NCBI GenBank assembly: GCA_920105625.2
Contig: OV050030.1
Coordinates: 111,520,814 to 111,584,813 of the forward strand
Direction of reading: 5' to 3'
DNA from: Clusia tigrina
Lineage: Eukaryota > Arthropoda > Insecta > Diptera > Clusiidae
Length of the DNA stretch: 64,000 nt
Shown here piece after piece: positions 21,504 to 32,408 of this stretch. Each line of letters opens with the position of its first letter. Position 1 is the stretch's first letter. The notes beneath the pieces were generated by a model. It saw only the letters and a program-made list of their open reading frames with translations. It ran no database searches and was not told the origin of the DNA. A program made the translations under genes and the position numbers.

Positions 21504-21895
21504 TATTCTTCTTTTGCTTGTAACTCGGCCAAGTGATTTGATCGTTTAGTTTCAAAAATCTTCTGAAATTCAGCCTAGAAAAAGATGATCATACAGTAAC
21601 AAAATAGTCGGATTGAATTTATTTATACTTACTGGTTTATGTTTTCACTATCAACATCACAAAAGCCTATCTGTTCGAGACGTTTCTGTCGTTAAAGCTC
21701 ATAATGACGAGAATGTGTTTTCTCACACATATCTTCCATATTAGTACGGATGAACAAAATCGCAATGTATCACGTTTTCTACTTGGACTGTATCCCATGG
21801 ATACTGCCGAGCTCTAATCAACTTATCGCCTACGTTAATAAACTCAGTACTGCCAACCACAGCATCTGAATTCATGTTTGTATTGCGACTGAATG
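21504..21895 (-). pseudogene. Septin fragment, domain and coiled-coil exons, unit 2
   Basis: The domain exon is at 21633 to about 21890 with a GTAAGT donor at 21632-21627. The coiled-coil exon starts at 21574 and is cut at 21504 by the Helitron-3 junction. The stretch that encodes FVKLREMF in other units has a deletion here (tgaacaaaatcgc instead of tgaacatttcacg...aaaatcgc), so this copy has lost the open frame that the others keep. Orientation and order agree with the last exon at 18225-18396. Confidence 0.75.
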
Positions 21896-21909
21896 GCCTC
21901 TGCAGGGTC

Positions 21910-22190
21910 AGGAATTACTAGAATATCTTGGATTGAACAAGTCTGATATCCGCCTTCCGCAAAAAATCGCAAATTGCGTTTAGCTTATTAATAGGAGCGA
22001 TACCAAACTCCTCCCTTTTTGGACACATGTTCGTTGTGACCAATTCCAGCAAATATACTAAAGCTGTTTTATTTACCCGATAATATCTCTCCAATCTAAA
22101 TTGAATATTTTAAAGACAATTACACAATTTTTATACAAGTTCCAACCTACAGCGACTGCGGTAACTCCGAAGGATTTGTGGAGCCTTTTA
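21910..22190 (-). pseudogene. HARBI1-like transposase fragment, unit 2
   Basis: Same fragment and same junction to the septin as at 2300-2585, including the RLERYYRVNKTALVYLL stretch (near 22095-22045) and the PISKLNAICDF stretch. The copy has the same frameshift before the RFFAEGGYQ piece, so that lesion is ancestral to the array. Confidence 0.55.
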
Positions 22191-22379
22191 TCCTATCCTT
22201 ACTGCCTCAACTACTTCTTCATTCAAAAGTCGTCTGAGTTCAATGCTCACATTTAGGCATTTTTAGATTTAATTTTTTTTATATTAATAACTTTTATTTT
22301 TCACTAAATCACAAAAGGAAAATATCAAAAACTACTAAACAGCTGAAACGTACAATAGAGCTTCGTTAAAAAATTATTT

Positions 22380-24872
22380 AGTTTGCTGGTGAATATAATT
22401 TTGATGTGATTCCTTTAATAAAAGCCAAATTTCATGAAACTAAAATCCACATTTATGACGAAGCAAATTATAAAAACGTGGTTAAAGAACTAAGTGACAA
22501 GAAAAACAACTACTACATATTCCAACTTAAAAGTAGCAAAGGCGCCAAAGCAATTTGATTCTACTGAAATCAAAGACGGTTTCAAAACAATATGTTTTTT
22601 GGCTACTTCTGTCTACAATAATAAAAATAAATTACCTAAACCGCTGCTTAGAGGTTGAGAAGCCTCACAAGCAAAGTGGACCCATGCAATGCTTGAACTG
22701 CCAAGAATATGGGCATACAAAAAGTTACTGCACATTACCAAACGCTTGCATAATATGTGGCGACTTACACGCGTCTTCTACTTGTTGCAAGTCAAGAAAT
22801 GCAACAATTGTGTCGGTAACCATATTCCGAATTATAGAGGTGGCGCGCTTTTCACAGCACTGAAACAAAAACTTATACCTCAGTGCAAATTTACTTTTTC
22901 ACATCCGAAATATGCAGCAACAACAAACAACGTACGCAGATATTGTAAAGTCAACCCTGCCTCAATAAAAAACAAAATGATCCATTGAAAAATTGCTTGT
23001 AACAAACACTCCAAACACTTAAACCTGCTTATGTGTGGAATGCAAGGCATTATGCAAGAAACTATAACAAATAAATCACTGCAAATGTAAGCGTTGCTGT
23101 CGAAGCCATGACTACCATCAACTTTTGCCATTGGAATGCCAACGACCTTCGTCAACACAAACTGGAAATTGAAAGCTTCCTCAATAGAAACCAGATAGAC
23201 ATATACTGTTTTCCGAAACGCATCTGACCCAAAAGAACTGCTTCAGAAGTAAACGCTACAATTTTTATGACATAAAACATCCCGAACGAAAAGCCTGTGG
23301 GGAACTGGAATTCTTATAAGAACAGGAGTAACCACCACGTTCTAGAAGACACTAGTGAAAACTATTTGCTAAGCTCATCTATCTACTTAGAAGAACTTGT
23401 GGGCAACGTAGCAATTGCCACTATACGAGTATATTGTCCCCCAGGATTCACAATTATGGAACACAATTTCAAAGACTTTTCTTTATCTTGGTCATTGATT
23501 CTTAACAGCAAGCGATTTTAACGCTAAACTCACATAGTGGGCATCAAGGGTCATCACGCAGACAGGCAAGAAACTGCAGTCAGTTCCTGCAAACATGAGA
23601 CTGGATGTGATATATACTCGAACCAATATATTGGCCTTCGACAAAAAATACCAGATCTAATCGTCTTTTGTGTGTCCAAGAAAAAAAACCTAAACCAACT
23701 AAGCAGTATATTCGTATGATCTGTCGTCTGATCACTCACCAATAATAATCACAATCGAAACGAAAGCTCAGACGAATATAGCAAGAACACAGATCTTAAA
23801 CAAAGTAACATCAATGTTATAAGAACGTAGTGAAACGGCATTTCTTAGAGAAATTTGCATCAAATGAAAATAGAGACTACTCCCTATGGAAAGGTACTAA
23901 GCACTTTAAATAGCCAATCCAGTCAGAACCACTCCTATGTCTGCTTGTTAGCAAATGTGCCAGGAGCGATGCGGAAAAAGATCCAGCATTCGACTACTTA
24001 AAAAAAAGTATTGACTTGCAACAAAACACTATAGGTCCAAAAGCCAAAATTAACTGGAAAGTCAAGTGGTCATCCGATTGTTCTTAAGCTTGAAAAAATC
24101 TATATACTATAAAACATGAGATGAATCCCAACAAAGCGCTCAGCCTTGCCCAAACCACCCCGAAGACGATTATTGAAATTCCAAAAATAGCAGTAGTCCA
24201 CTCAATGGATATCTTCTACGCAATTATACGCTGTAGTCACTATCCAACAAAATGAAGTTGTCGCAGATCAGTATAATTGGTAAGCCAGATTTGTATAGAC
24301 CTATAAGTCTTCTGCCAATGATATTAAAATTATTTGAAAAATTGTTACTAGATGAAATCCTATTAATATTGGAAAACACTCAACAATTCCATAGCACCAA
24401 TTTGGTGTACGAGACAGACACATTGCAACGGTAATAATTGTTCTGAATAGTTTCCGGCTCGACAGTCTAATCTTCACAATTAGAATGCTTTTGACCAGGA
24501 AGCGTCCTCGGACCAATTCTTTATGTGCTACATACTTCGGATATGCAATATCCAATGATCCAATACAACAAGAACTAAACATTTGCGGATGCCACAGCAA
24601 TCTTAAGTGCACAAGACAAATGACAAATAAAAGTCAACGGGACGAAATGTATACATATAACATTTACTATGAGATACATGTCCAGCAATAAATATAAATA
24701 ATCAAGCTATTCTCCCAGACACCTGGTGAAATATCTTGATATTCACATAGACCAGCTATTAACCTGGTAAACATATAGAGGCAGAAGTCAAACTATTCTT
24801 GATACTTCGAAAAATTAAAGGAGCACCTTGGAATATGAAAATTTGAAATATTAATAATGATCTTTCAATACA
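22380..24872 (+). pseudogene. J2 element (Jockey-like), unit 2
   Basis: It contains the gag piece with FHETKIHIYDEANYKNVV at 22431, the frame 22555-22863 with two zinc knuckles (CLNCQEYGHTKSYC, CIICGDLHASSTC), and the third knuckle in the frame of 22689-22988. Endonuclease traces follow at 23297-23760 and RT traces (LYRPISLLPMILKLFEKLL) at 24285-24360. The frames are broken in the same places as in unit 1 and unit 3, so most damage is older than the duplications. Helitron-1 interrupts it at 24872/24873. Confidence 0.7.
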
Positions 24873-24934
24873 TCTTCTATACTCGTATATATAAAAATGG
24901 TGTGAAAAATATATAGAAATTCATCAATTTGGCT

Positions 24935-25590
24935 GGGCCGATTTCTGTAAAATTTTTTGTCAGTTATTCGTATTTTCGAGGAGAAGGTTTTTACGGAAGA
25001 AAATTTTGGAAAAATCCCTCATGAAAAGTCGGAAAATTGGAAAAATCGAAAATTGATTTTTTGTATGAAATTTTGTGTGAAATTATTCCTTGATGGCTTT
25101 CCAAATGAAAAAATAGAAAGTTCTTAGTGTAAAACATGGAAAATTGTGGAAAATGCAAAATGCGGAAAATTGGAAAATCTCTCCGGAAAAGTCGGAAAAT
25201 TGGAAAAATCGAAAATTGATTTTTTGTATGAAATTTTATGTGAAATTATTCCCTAATGGCTTTCCAAATGAAAAAATAGAAAGTTCTTAGTGTAAAAAAT
25301 GAAAAATTGCGGAAAATGCGAAATGCGGAAAATTGGAAAATCTCTCCGGAAAAGTCGGAAAATTGGAAAAATCGGAAATTGATTTTTTGTATGAAATTTT
25401 GTGTGAAATTATGCCTTAATGGCTTTCCAAATGAAAAAATAGAAAGTTCTTAGTGTAAAGCACGGAAGATTTGCGGAAAATGCGCAATGCGGAAAATTGC
25501 AAAATCAAAAATTGATTTTTTGTATGAAATTTGGTGTGCAATTATTCATTAATGCCTTTCCAAATGAAAAAATAGAAAGTTCTCAGTGTA
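24935..25590 (+). repeat. 163-bp tandem repeat, about four copies, in Helitron-1 leader
   Basis: The anchor ctttccaaatgaaaaaatag recurs at 25097, 25260, 25423 and 25556. The spacings are 163, 163 and 133, the last copy lacking about 30 bp. Units are rich in ggaaaattggaaaa steps and end gaaagttcttagtgtaa. Copies are not identical. Such minisatellites are common in Helitrons and their relatives; a role in promoting transcription is possible but not shown. Confidence 0.9.
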
Positions 25591-26036
25591 ACGAAACGTC
25601 TTAAAAAACAACCGGTGTAATACACCTCATTGACTTCAATGCCAAAATCAGATAAATGCCGTTATACGTTGACTTAGACTTTGCGCAATTTGACAGGTGT
25701 CATTTTGGCATTGTCATTTTCTACAGTAAATGTGCTATTTTCCTTGCCGCAATTTATTCGAGTTTTGTGTATTATTGAACTGATTCCGGATTGTCGTAAA
25801 TCACGCATTATATCCATATACGGTAAAAGCATTACAATCAATTGAAATTCAGTGCAATATTTATCAAAACATTCATTCTTAAAGAAAATAATTTTGTGTG
25901 AAAAAAGTGAGTTTATTTAATTGGATTGCGAGCATTCATACAGAAACATTTATTCCGTAAGTTTGTATCTTTAAACATAATTTTCTTTTGAATTGGATTA
26001 GTCAAAAACGACTTTATTGTTTTTAGGGAGAGTTAT

Positions 26037-27129
26037 TTGCCTCCTATCAGACGATCAAACCTTGAACGACGTACACGTCGTGCAATAATTAGTCAGAATG
26101 TCCGTGATAATCAAACAGAAGAGGAACGTGCAGAACAAAATGAATGGAGACGAGCCCATATTGCACAGCTTCGCGCTGCACAATCACCACCTCAAATTCG
26201 ACAAAATAATACTAGAAGAAGAGCAGTCGTAAATGTAGATTTGACTCGTGCTACTTTTGGATACGATTCTGCAATCGCTTACAAAGACCTTCGCTGCGTT
26301 GATATCGGTTCATTGTCTATCGTTTGCCAGCATTGCAATGCATTGGAGTTTCAATCGGAAACCCCCGGCTTATGCTGCGCTGGTAGCAAGGTGAAATTGC
26401 CTGCTTTGCCTCCTTCGCCAGAGCCAATGTATTCGCTTCTCTATGGAAATACAATTCAATCAAAACATTTCGTAGCGAATACACAAAAATATAATGGATG
26501 CTTTCAAATGACGTCATTTGGAGCCGAAGTAGTTGATCAACCCGGCTATAATCCGAGTTATAAGGTAATGGCGTCTCATCAAAATCAACAATTCTTCTCA
26601 TTCCTTTCGAAATTGATTCCTAATATTCAGATTCAAGGTCAAATTCATCATCGAGCGGGCGCTTTGATGCCACCACCAAACGAAGATCATAAGTTTCTTC
26701 AGATTTATTTCGTTGGTGATTCGGCAATTGAACTAGATCAGCGTTGTGCAATTTTTACAGCAACCAAACGTGAAATTATTGAACAATTGCAAAATTTTCT
26801 GCATGAGCATAATGAGTTGGTTAGATTGTTCAAAACCGCATTGGAGACAATGCATTCTGACGACCGCAAAACTATTATCAGAGCAGACAAAAGACCCGCT
26901 GGAGGCCATGCAAGGAAATTCAATGCTCCCACTATCAATGAAGTCGCAGTGGTGATTGTTGGAGAGAATGTGGAATCACGCGATATTGTTCTCAAGCGTC
27001 GGGATGGTGGACAATTGCAGCGCGTGTACGAGACTCATCGGTTATACGATGCACTTCAATACCCTTTGATGTTCTGCGGTGGAGAGGATGGCTATCACTT
27101 CAATATAAAAATGGTCAATCCAACGACAG
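26037..27129 (+). pseudogene. Helitron-1 transposase, first exon (N-terminal region)
   Basis: The frame begins PPIRRSNLERRTRRAI, aligned with the starts of Helitron-2 (51555) and Helitron-3 (19742), but its first codon is TTG, so the original ATG is probably mutated. It includes the zinc-finger-like CQHCNALEFQSETPGLCC and FQMTSFGAEVV. An in-frame candidate intron lies at 26565-26630 (gtaatg...ttcag) between YK and IQGQIHHRAG. KFNAPTINEVAVVI and YDALQYPLMF follow. The exon ends at 27129 before GTTTGT; the stop at 27147 is inside the intron. The whole frame is otherwise open. Confidence 0.8.
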
Positions 27130-27190
27130 GTTTGTTTACAAGTCATTAATTCTTTCTTATTCGACAACTTAGTTACAATTCATATTTCAG
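27130..27190 (+). other. Intron in Helitron-1 transposase
   Basis: GTTTGT...TTTCAG, 61 bp, joins PTTG to GEEMNLK in frame (split codon G|GA). The same position is interrupted in Helitron-2 at 52615-52680. Confidence 0.85.
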
Positions 27191-28545
27191 GAGAAGAAAT
27201 GAATTTGAAGGTCAGCTCAATGAATTTTTATGCGTTCCGATTTATGATTCGGGAAGAAATTGACAATCATCTGTTGAGATATGGCCGGTTGTTTCAACAG
27301 TTCTCCGCCGACATGTACGTCAAGGTCGAAACGGAGCGTCTCAATTTCTTTCGTTATAATCAGTCAAAGTTACGATCGGACGAGTATATTCACTTGCGTG
27401 ACGCCATCTCTACTGAAGGAGATGCGACCAACATCGGTAGTTTCACCATTCTCCCAGCTACTTATGTTGGAAGCCCACGCCATATGCATGAGTACGCTCA
27501 AGACGCAATGACGTACGTGCGGAATTACGGACGACCGGATTTATTCATAACGTTTACTTGCAATCCGAAATGGCCTGAAATTACGAATCTGTTGCTGACA
27601 GGACAAACATCCAGCGACCGACACGACATGATTGCACGAGTATTCAAGCAAAAGCTCAGAGTACTCATGGGTTTTATCGTTAAGCAAAAGGTTTTTGGAG
27701 TAGTTCGTTGTTGGATGTACTTAGTTGAATGGCAGAAGCGTGGATTACCACAAGCACACATTCTGCTTTGGATGTTCGACAAGATCCATACAGATCATAT
27801 TAATTCGATCATTTCTGCCGAAATTCCAGATCCAGAAACTGATCCAGAGCTTCATTCCGTTGTGACAACGAATATGATCCATGGTCCTTGCGGAGTCTAC
27901 AACCCAGCCTCACCGTGCATGGAAAACGGAAATTGCATAAAGCGTTTTCCCCGTCCCTTGGTAGCTGACACAATCAGTGGAATGGACGGATATCCGTTGT
28001 ATCGGCGTCGTTCTCCAAGTGACAATGGCAGATCAATCGTGATGAAGGTGAAAGGAAACGATGTCGTCGTCGATAACAGCTGGATCGTTCCATATTGTCC
28101 GCTTTTGTCGAAAACATTCTCAACGCACTGCAATGTTGAGTACTGCAACTCCATCAAATCCATAAAATACGTTTGCAAATATGTGAACAAAGGGAGCGAC
28201 ATGGCGGTCTTTGGTATTGCCGATCCAAGTGCAAACGACGAGGTGACGAAATTTCAACTTGGACGTTACGTGAGTTGCAACGAGGCAATTTGGCGTCTGT
28301 TTTCATTTCCGATACACGAACATCACCCGACTGTCGTACATTTGGCAGTTCACTTGGAGAATGGCCAGAGTGTCTACTTTACGGAAGCAAATGCAGCGCT
28401 AAGAGCAGAACGACCACCAGCGACAACATTGACAAATTTCTTTTCGACATGCCAAAGCGATCCATACGCAGGGACTTTACTCTATTCTGAAATGCCACGC
28501 TATTATACATGGAACGCTGCATCGAAGAACTTCCAACGCCGGTAA
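27191..28545 (+). pseudogene. Helitron-1 transposase, Rep (HUH nuclease) region
   Basis: This part continues from the intron and covers the Rep domain. It has SPRHMHEYAQDAMTYVRNYG, FITFTCNPKWPEI and YLVEWQKRGLPQAHILLW. The first histidine of the HUH motif (PHAH in Helitron-2) reads PQAH here. The tyrosine region is intact (IKYVCKYVNKG at about 28155). The frame ends at a TAA after NFQRR (28545), where a one-base shift moves the reading to the frame of 28509-28979. A functional nicking enzyme is unlikely because of the lost histidine and the shift. Confidence 0.85.
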
Positions 28546-30507
28546 AAGGTGATACTGTTTCTGGCTTCGCTAATGTCTATTCGACTGATGCCCTCGGACG
28601 AATATACACAGTTCATCCACGCCAAGACGAATGCTTCTATCTTCGCTTGCCTTTAGTGAACATCAGAGGCCCCATATCCTTCGATTCCCTTCGTACTGTG
28701 GATGGTGTGCTGTGCGCCACTTTTCGAGAGGCTTGCCAACGTTTGAATTTGCTCGAAAACGATACACATTGGGACTTAACGCTCGCCGATGCAATTGTTT
28801 CTGCGCCAGCGAATCAAATTCGTACATTGTTTGCGATCATCATAGCCACATGTCATCCATCGAACCCAACCGCATTGTTTGACAAATACAAGGACGATAT
28901 GGCTGACGACATTTTGCACAGAGTTCGCACGGCAACTTTGAATTTCGATCTTGAAATTAACGAAGAGATACGCAACTAAATTTTAGTGCTGGTCGAAGAC
29001 ATGTGTTTGCTCATGTGAGGCAGTCTGCTGTCGACATTAGGATTGCCAGCGCCAAATAGTTCGATCCACGATGCATTCAATTCCGAATTGCAACGGGAAC
29101 AAGCCTATGATCGAGATGAGCTGGCCGAAAGCGTCCGAACAAATGTGGCACTATTGAATCCCGAGCAGAAGAACGTGTACGATTCGCTGATGAAGGTTGA
29201 CGATGGAACGGGAGGCATTTACTTTCTCGATGCTCCCGGTGGGACAGGCAAGACATTCGACATTTCGTTGATTCTGGCAACAGTTCGGTCAAGATCACAA
29301 ATTGCGTTGGCTGTTGCATCTTCTGGAATTGCTGCCACATGGTTGAAAGGCGGTCGAACTGCACATTCCGCTTTGAAGCTGCCGATGAACCTTGTCACAA
29401 TTGACAAGCCAACGTGCCCAATAACCAAGAATTCGGCGACAGGCAAATTGATGCCAGAATACAAAATCATCATTTGGGATGAATGCACGATGGCGCATAA
29501 ACGAGCTTTGGACGCAGTTGACCGAACGATGAAGGATTGACGAGGTGATTTAAGACGATTTTGCGGTGCTTTGATATTGCTCTCCAGAGATTTTCGTCAA
29601 ACACATCCCGTCATCCCGAAATCTTCTGCTGCCGATGAACTTAACGCGTGCCTGAAATCGTCGTCTTTGTGGCGGCATGTCCAGAGGTTGCAATTGACCA
29701 CAAACATGAGAGTCGCGTTCCAGAACGACCCATCGGCTGCTGAATTCTCGAGACAACTGCTGGAGCTTGGCAACGGCCAAATTCCTGTTGATGTTTCGAC
29801 TGGATTTATATCGTTCCCTGAAAATGTTTGTGAATTCACATCGTCCAAGGAGGAACTCATCAGCAAAGTGTTCCCCGGCATTGCACAAAATTACAAAAAT
29901 CTCGATTGGATTGGTGAACGGGCAATACTAGCAGCGAAGAATAAGGACGTCGATAGCTTAAACTTAATTATTCAAAGTCAAATCGCAGGACAACTGCATA
30001 CGTACAAATCTGTTGACTGCGTGACCGACGAAAATTAACCCGACGGAATTATTGAACTCGCTTGATGTACCAGGAACTCCTCCGCATAATTTACAGCTGA
30101 AGGTGGGATCGATCATAATCATGTTGCGGAATCTCAATCCTCCAAAATTGTGCAACGGTACGCGGTTGTCCGTCGAAAAGCTAATGAACAATGTGATTCA
30201 GGCGCCAATAATCAAGGGCAAATTCAAAGGAGAGGAAGTCCTTATCCAACGAATTCCCATTATTCCAACTGACCTTCCATTCCAATTCAAGCGGATTCAG
30301 TTCTCCGTTCGATTAGCATTTGCGATGACAATCAATAAATCGCAAAGCCAATCATTAGAAGTCTGTGGGATTAATCTCGAATTTCCCTGTTTTTCGCACG
30401 GTCAGCTGTACGTTGCCTGTTGGCGTGTTGGGAAACCGTCTTCGTTGTTTGTTTTTGCGCCGGAAAACAAATCGAAGAACATTGTTCATCAAATCGCTCT
30501 CTACTGA
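28546..30507 (+). pseudogene. Helitron-1 transposase, Rep C-terminal part and Pif1-type helicase
   Basis: Pieces 28546-28979, 29043-29540, 29571-30038 and 30052-30507 follow each other with stops near 28977, 29016 and 29538 and a shift near 30038. The helicase boxes are readable: Walker A in LDAPGGTGKTF (29227), Walker B in IIWDECTMAHK (29470), a motif with LSRDFRQTHPVIP, and the C-terminal MTINKSQSQS and LYVACWRVGKP. Some residues differ from Helitron-2 (LLAGDFRQT to LLSRDFRQT, CSRVG to CWRVG). The protein is dead but long, so decay is moderate. Confidence 0.85.
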
Positions 30508-30595
30508 TTCCATTCAAATAAATCACATTGAAAATTTAAATATTTGTGTTGTATTATTACTCTAGAGTTTGTCTGAAGGCTTAAAATTGGGGCGA

Positions 30596-30620
30596 GGCGA
30601 AGTTCGCCGGGTCCGCTATG
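30596..30620 (+). terminator. Helitron-type 3' hairpin, first
   Basis: Stem GGCGA-AGT-TCGCC (30596-30608) followed by GGGTCCGCTAT. Helitrons end in a short GC hairpin followed within about 10 bp by CTRRT. CTAT here is one base from that. It lies 90 bp after the helicase stop, the expected distance for the end of Helitron-1. Confidence 0.5.
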
Positions 30621-31132
30621 GGTACAAAATATACTACCCGTAGTACTGCCCTTACGGAAGAACAATCTGTCACCAAATTGTTGTTTTCTGTTTTAATGAA
30701 AGTTAATGCATATGTGCTTCTTAAAACTAAAGGATTTTATTTGTGAGTGATGCGGGTGTGACGAAATTATTTTAAAAAGAGATAAGTAATTGTTACATAA
30801 TGGCCACGAAGAATACAAATTTTAGTAATTGTTGTCGACAGATTACTGACCACGGGAGAGATCATTTTGAAGCCTGATATTTCAGTTTGCAGTTTGTGTA
30901 AATTTCGAAAGAGGCAAAAATAATTTTAAGATCTACAAGCCCCAAAAATTATATATTTGTAATACACATATCGGCAAATAACGCTTTTAATTGGATTTTT
31001 GATTTTAAATTCGTGGGTGAAGTCTTCTTTGGGGCAAGACTGTAAAAAATTGGTACATACCCGTTTAAAAATATACTACATAGATAATAACCAATTAGGA
31101 AGAACATACATATTTTATTCTTTGCCTTTGTA
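30621..31132. other. AT-rich segment between two Helitron-like ends, no gene
   Basis: No open frame or known family is visible. Because a second hairpin and end motif closes it at 31133-31163, it could be a short non-autonomous Helitron inserted at or next to the end of Helitron-1, or the true tail of Helitron-1. Confidence 0.4.
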
Positions 31133-31163
31133 GGCAGAACAAAGTCTGCCGGGTCAGCTACTA
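31133..31163 (+). terminator. Helitron-type 3' hairpin, second
   Basis: Stem GGCAGA-ACAAAG-TCTGCC (31133-31150) followed by GGGTCAGCTACT. It matches the first hairpin in layout (GCC-GGGTC-GCTA). CTACT differs from the expected CTAGT by one base. A TA tract follows almost at once (31169). Confidence 0.5.
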
Positions 31164-31166
31164 CTC

Positions 31167-31168
<2 letters not shown>

Positions 31169-31238
<70 letters not shown>
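31169..31238. repeat. (TA)n microsatellite next to Helitron end
   Basis: About 70 bp of pure TA between the second Helitron-like end (CTACTACTCG) and TTGTTGTGCTCAG. Its flanks do not match the TA borders seen in the tandem units, so its origin is unclear. Confidence 0.9.
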
Positions 31239-31244
<6 letters not shown>

Positions 31245-31502
31245 GCTCAGAAAAAATATATATTTTTAAAGATTTATAACATATATATCGTATTTTAAAT
31301 ATTAACTATTGGGCGCCGATCCGCACTTGCAGCAACTCCAGAACAGACTGAATATGGCGCAAAAAGAGCAGCTGCCGCTGCTTCGTAGCCCCGCGCCAAA
31401 ATATACCAACAGTTAAAGATGGCTTCCGCACAAATACGGTATGCACCTGCCTCGACTGTTCTCTCGCTCTCCACCGCACAACACATGCTTTCGCACCGTA
31501 CC

Positions 31503-31596
31503 GAACGATGGAGCGCAGAGATAGGCCGACAACATGGCGCCCCAGGTACCAGGCGGAAGCCCCCTGAACGTTAGGATTCGGAGTGAACATGCCGCC
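31503..31596 (-). repeat. BEL terminal repeat, left copy (pairs with 37478-37563)
   Basis: CGATGGA.CGCAGAGATAGGC through GGAGTGAACAT is shared between 31507-31593 and 37480-37565 with a few differences. On the left it runs on into gccgcccccc; on the right it changes to (AT)n at 37564. This identifies what is left of the 5' LTR or leader next to gag. Confidence 0.75.
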
Positions 31597-31650
31597 CCCC
31601 TTGCATTATTGCAAGAGAAGAACATATCCACGCCGGATCCCGTTCATACC

Positions 31651-32077
31651 CTTCATCAATGGAGGGTGGTTTGGTGCCCGAGGGCGCAGCTTCAGGAAGC
31701 ATGCGCAACCCTCAATGCGGTGGCCCATCTGCTAACACATAGTGCAGATGATCTGCGGAGTAGGGCGTAGCTGCACCGGTTTCTTCGTAATACCCATCAA
31801 TGGAGAGTGGTTTGGTGCCCGACGGCGCAGCTTCAGGGAGCATGCGCAACCCTCAATGCGGTGGCCCATCTGCTAACACATAGTGCAGATGATCTGCGGA
31901 GTAGGGCGTAGCTGCACCGGTCTCTTCGTAATACCCATCAATGGAGAGTGGTTTGGTGCCCGACGGCGCAGCTTCAGGGAGCATGCGCACCCCTCAATGC
32001 GGTGGCCCATCTGCTAACACATAGTGCAGATGATCTGCGGAGTAGGGCGTAGCTGCACCGGTCTCTTCGTAATACCC
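31651..32077 (-). repeat. 141-bp tandem repeat, three copies, 3' region of BEL element
   Basis: The string catcaatggag recurs at 31654, 31795 and 31936, so the period is exactly 141. Copies 2 and 3 are nearly identical and copy 1 differs at a few places. Each unit contains cgtagctgcaccggt and gatgatctgcgg. The block lies between the integrase tail and the terminal repeat, in the 3' untranslated part. There is no conserved coding frame across it that I would trust. Confidence 0.92.
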
Positions 32078-32408
32078 AGAAAGGGCGGAACAGCTCGGGA
32101 TGGTTCCCGCCTGGTCTCCTCCTGACCTTGGTTTGGATGTGAAGCTCGATGGGAGGTCGAATGGAGTTGACCTGGCCCGACGAGGCGCTGTTGGGTCCGG
32201 TGGCACTACCATGGGGAGCGGAGGTGGCAGCACGGCCACACTCGAAAAAACTGGCAACAGAAAGCAGCACCCGTCAGACAGCGAGTAGCGGGTCTTGTGC
32301 ACCGAGTGGGTCGAGATCTGAGAAAATATCAAAGAATGAATTAGTACAAGAAGGGAATAGAGCTAAAAGAAAACATAAAAGCTATAAAATAAAAAAGTAC
32401 AAGGTACT

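Larger units (their letters stand above)
18201..24872. repeat. Tandem unit 2 (truncated)
   Basis: It begins with the septin last exon (18225-18396, minus), then intron spacer, a TA tract, and Helitron-3 in place of the sequence right of the tract. The rest of the coiled-coil exon, the septin domain exon, the HARBI1 fragment and J2 follow. J2 stops at 24872, where Helitron-1 begins. The remaining end of J2 and the start of unit 3 do not appear on the other side of Helitron-1 and the BEL element, so sequence was lost there. Confidence 0.75.
24873..31160 (+). mobile_element. Helitron-1: large decayed autonomous-type Helitron
   Basis: Unit 3 continues ccaatacatattatataag where this copy reads tcaataca then TCTTCTATACTCGTATATAT. 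That places the Helitron 5' TC at 24873 after an A. A tandem-repeat leader follows, then a transposase coding region (26037-30507) that starts with the family N-terminus and ends with the Pif1-type helicase. Two hairpin-plus-GGGTC-GCTA ends are present (30596-30620 and 31133-31163). I cannot tell which is this element's own 3' end, so the right border is uncertain. Confidence 0.8.

Noticed and set aside
31295..31631. Overlapping minus-strand frames in the BEL terminal region, and a possible primer site ggcgccc near 31310
   Set aside because: The frames lie in non-coding terminal sequence, are not shared with the other terminal repeat, and show no known domain. The ggcgccc match is short and on the wrong side of the element to be its primer site.
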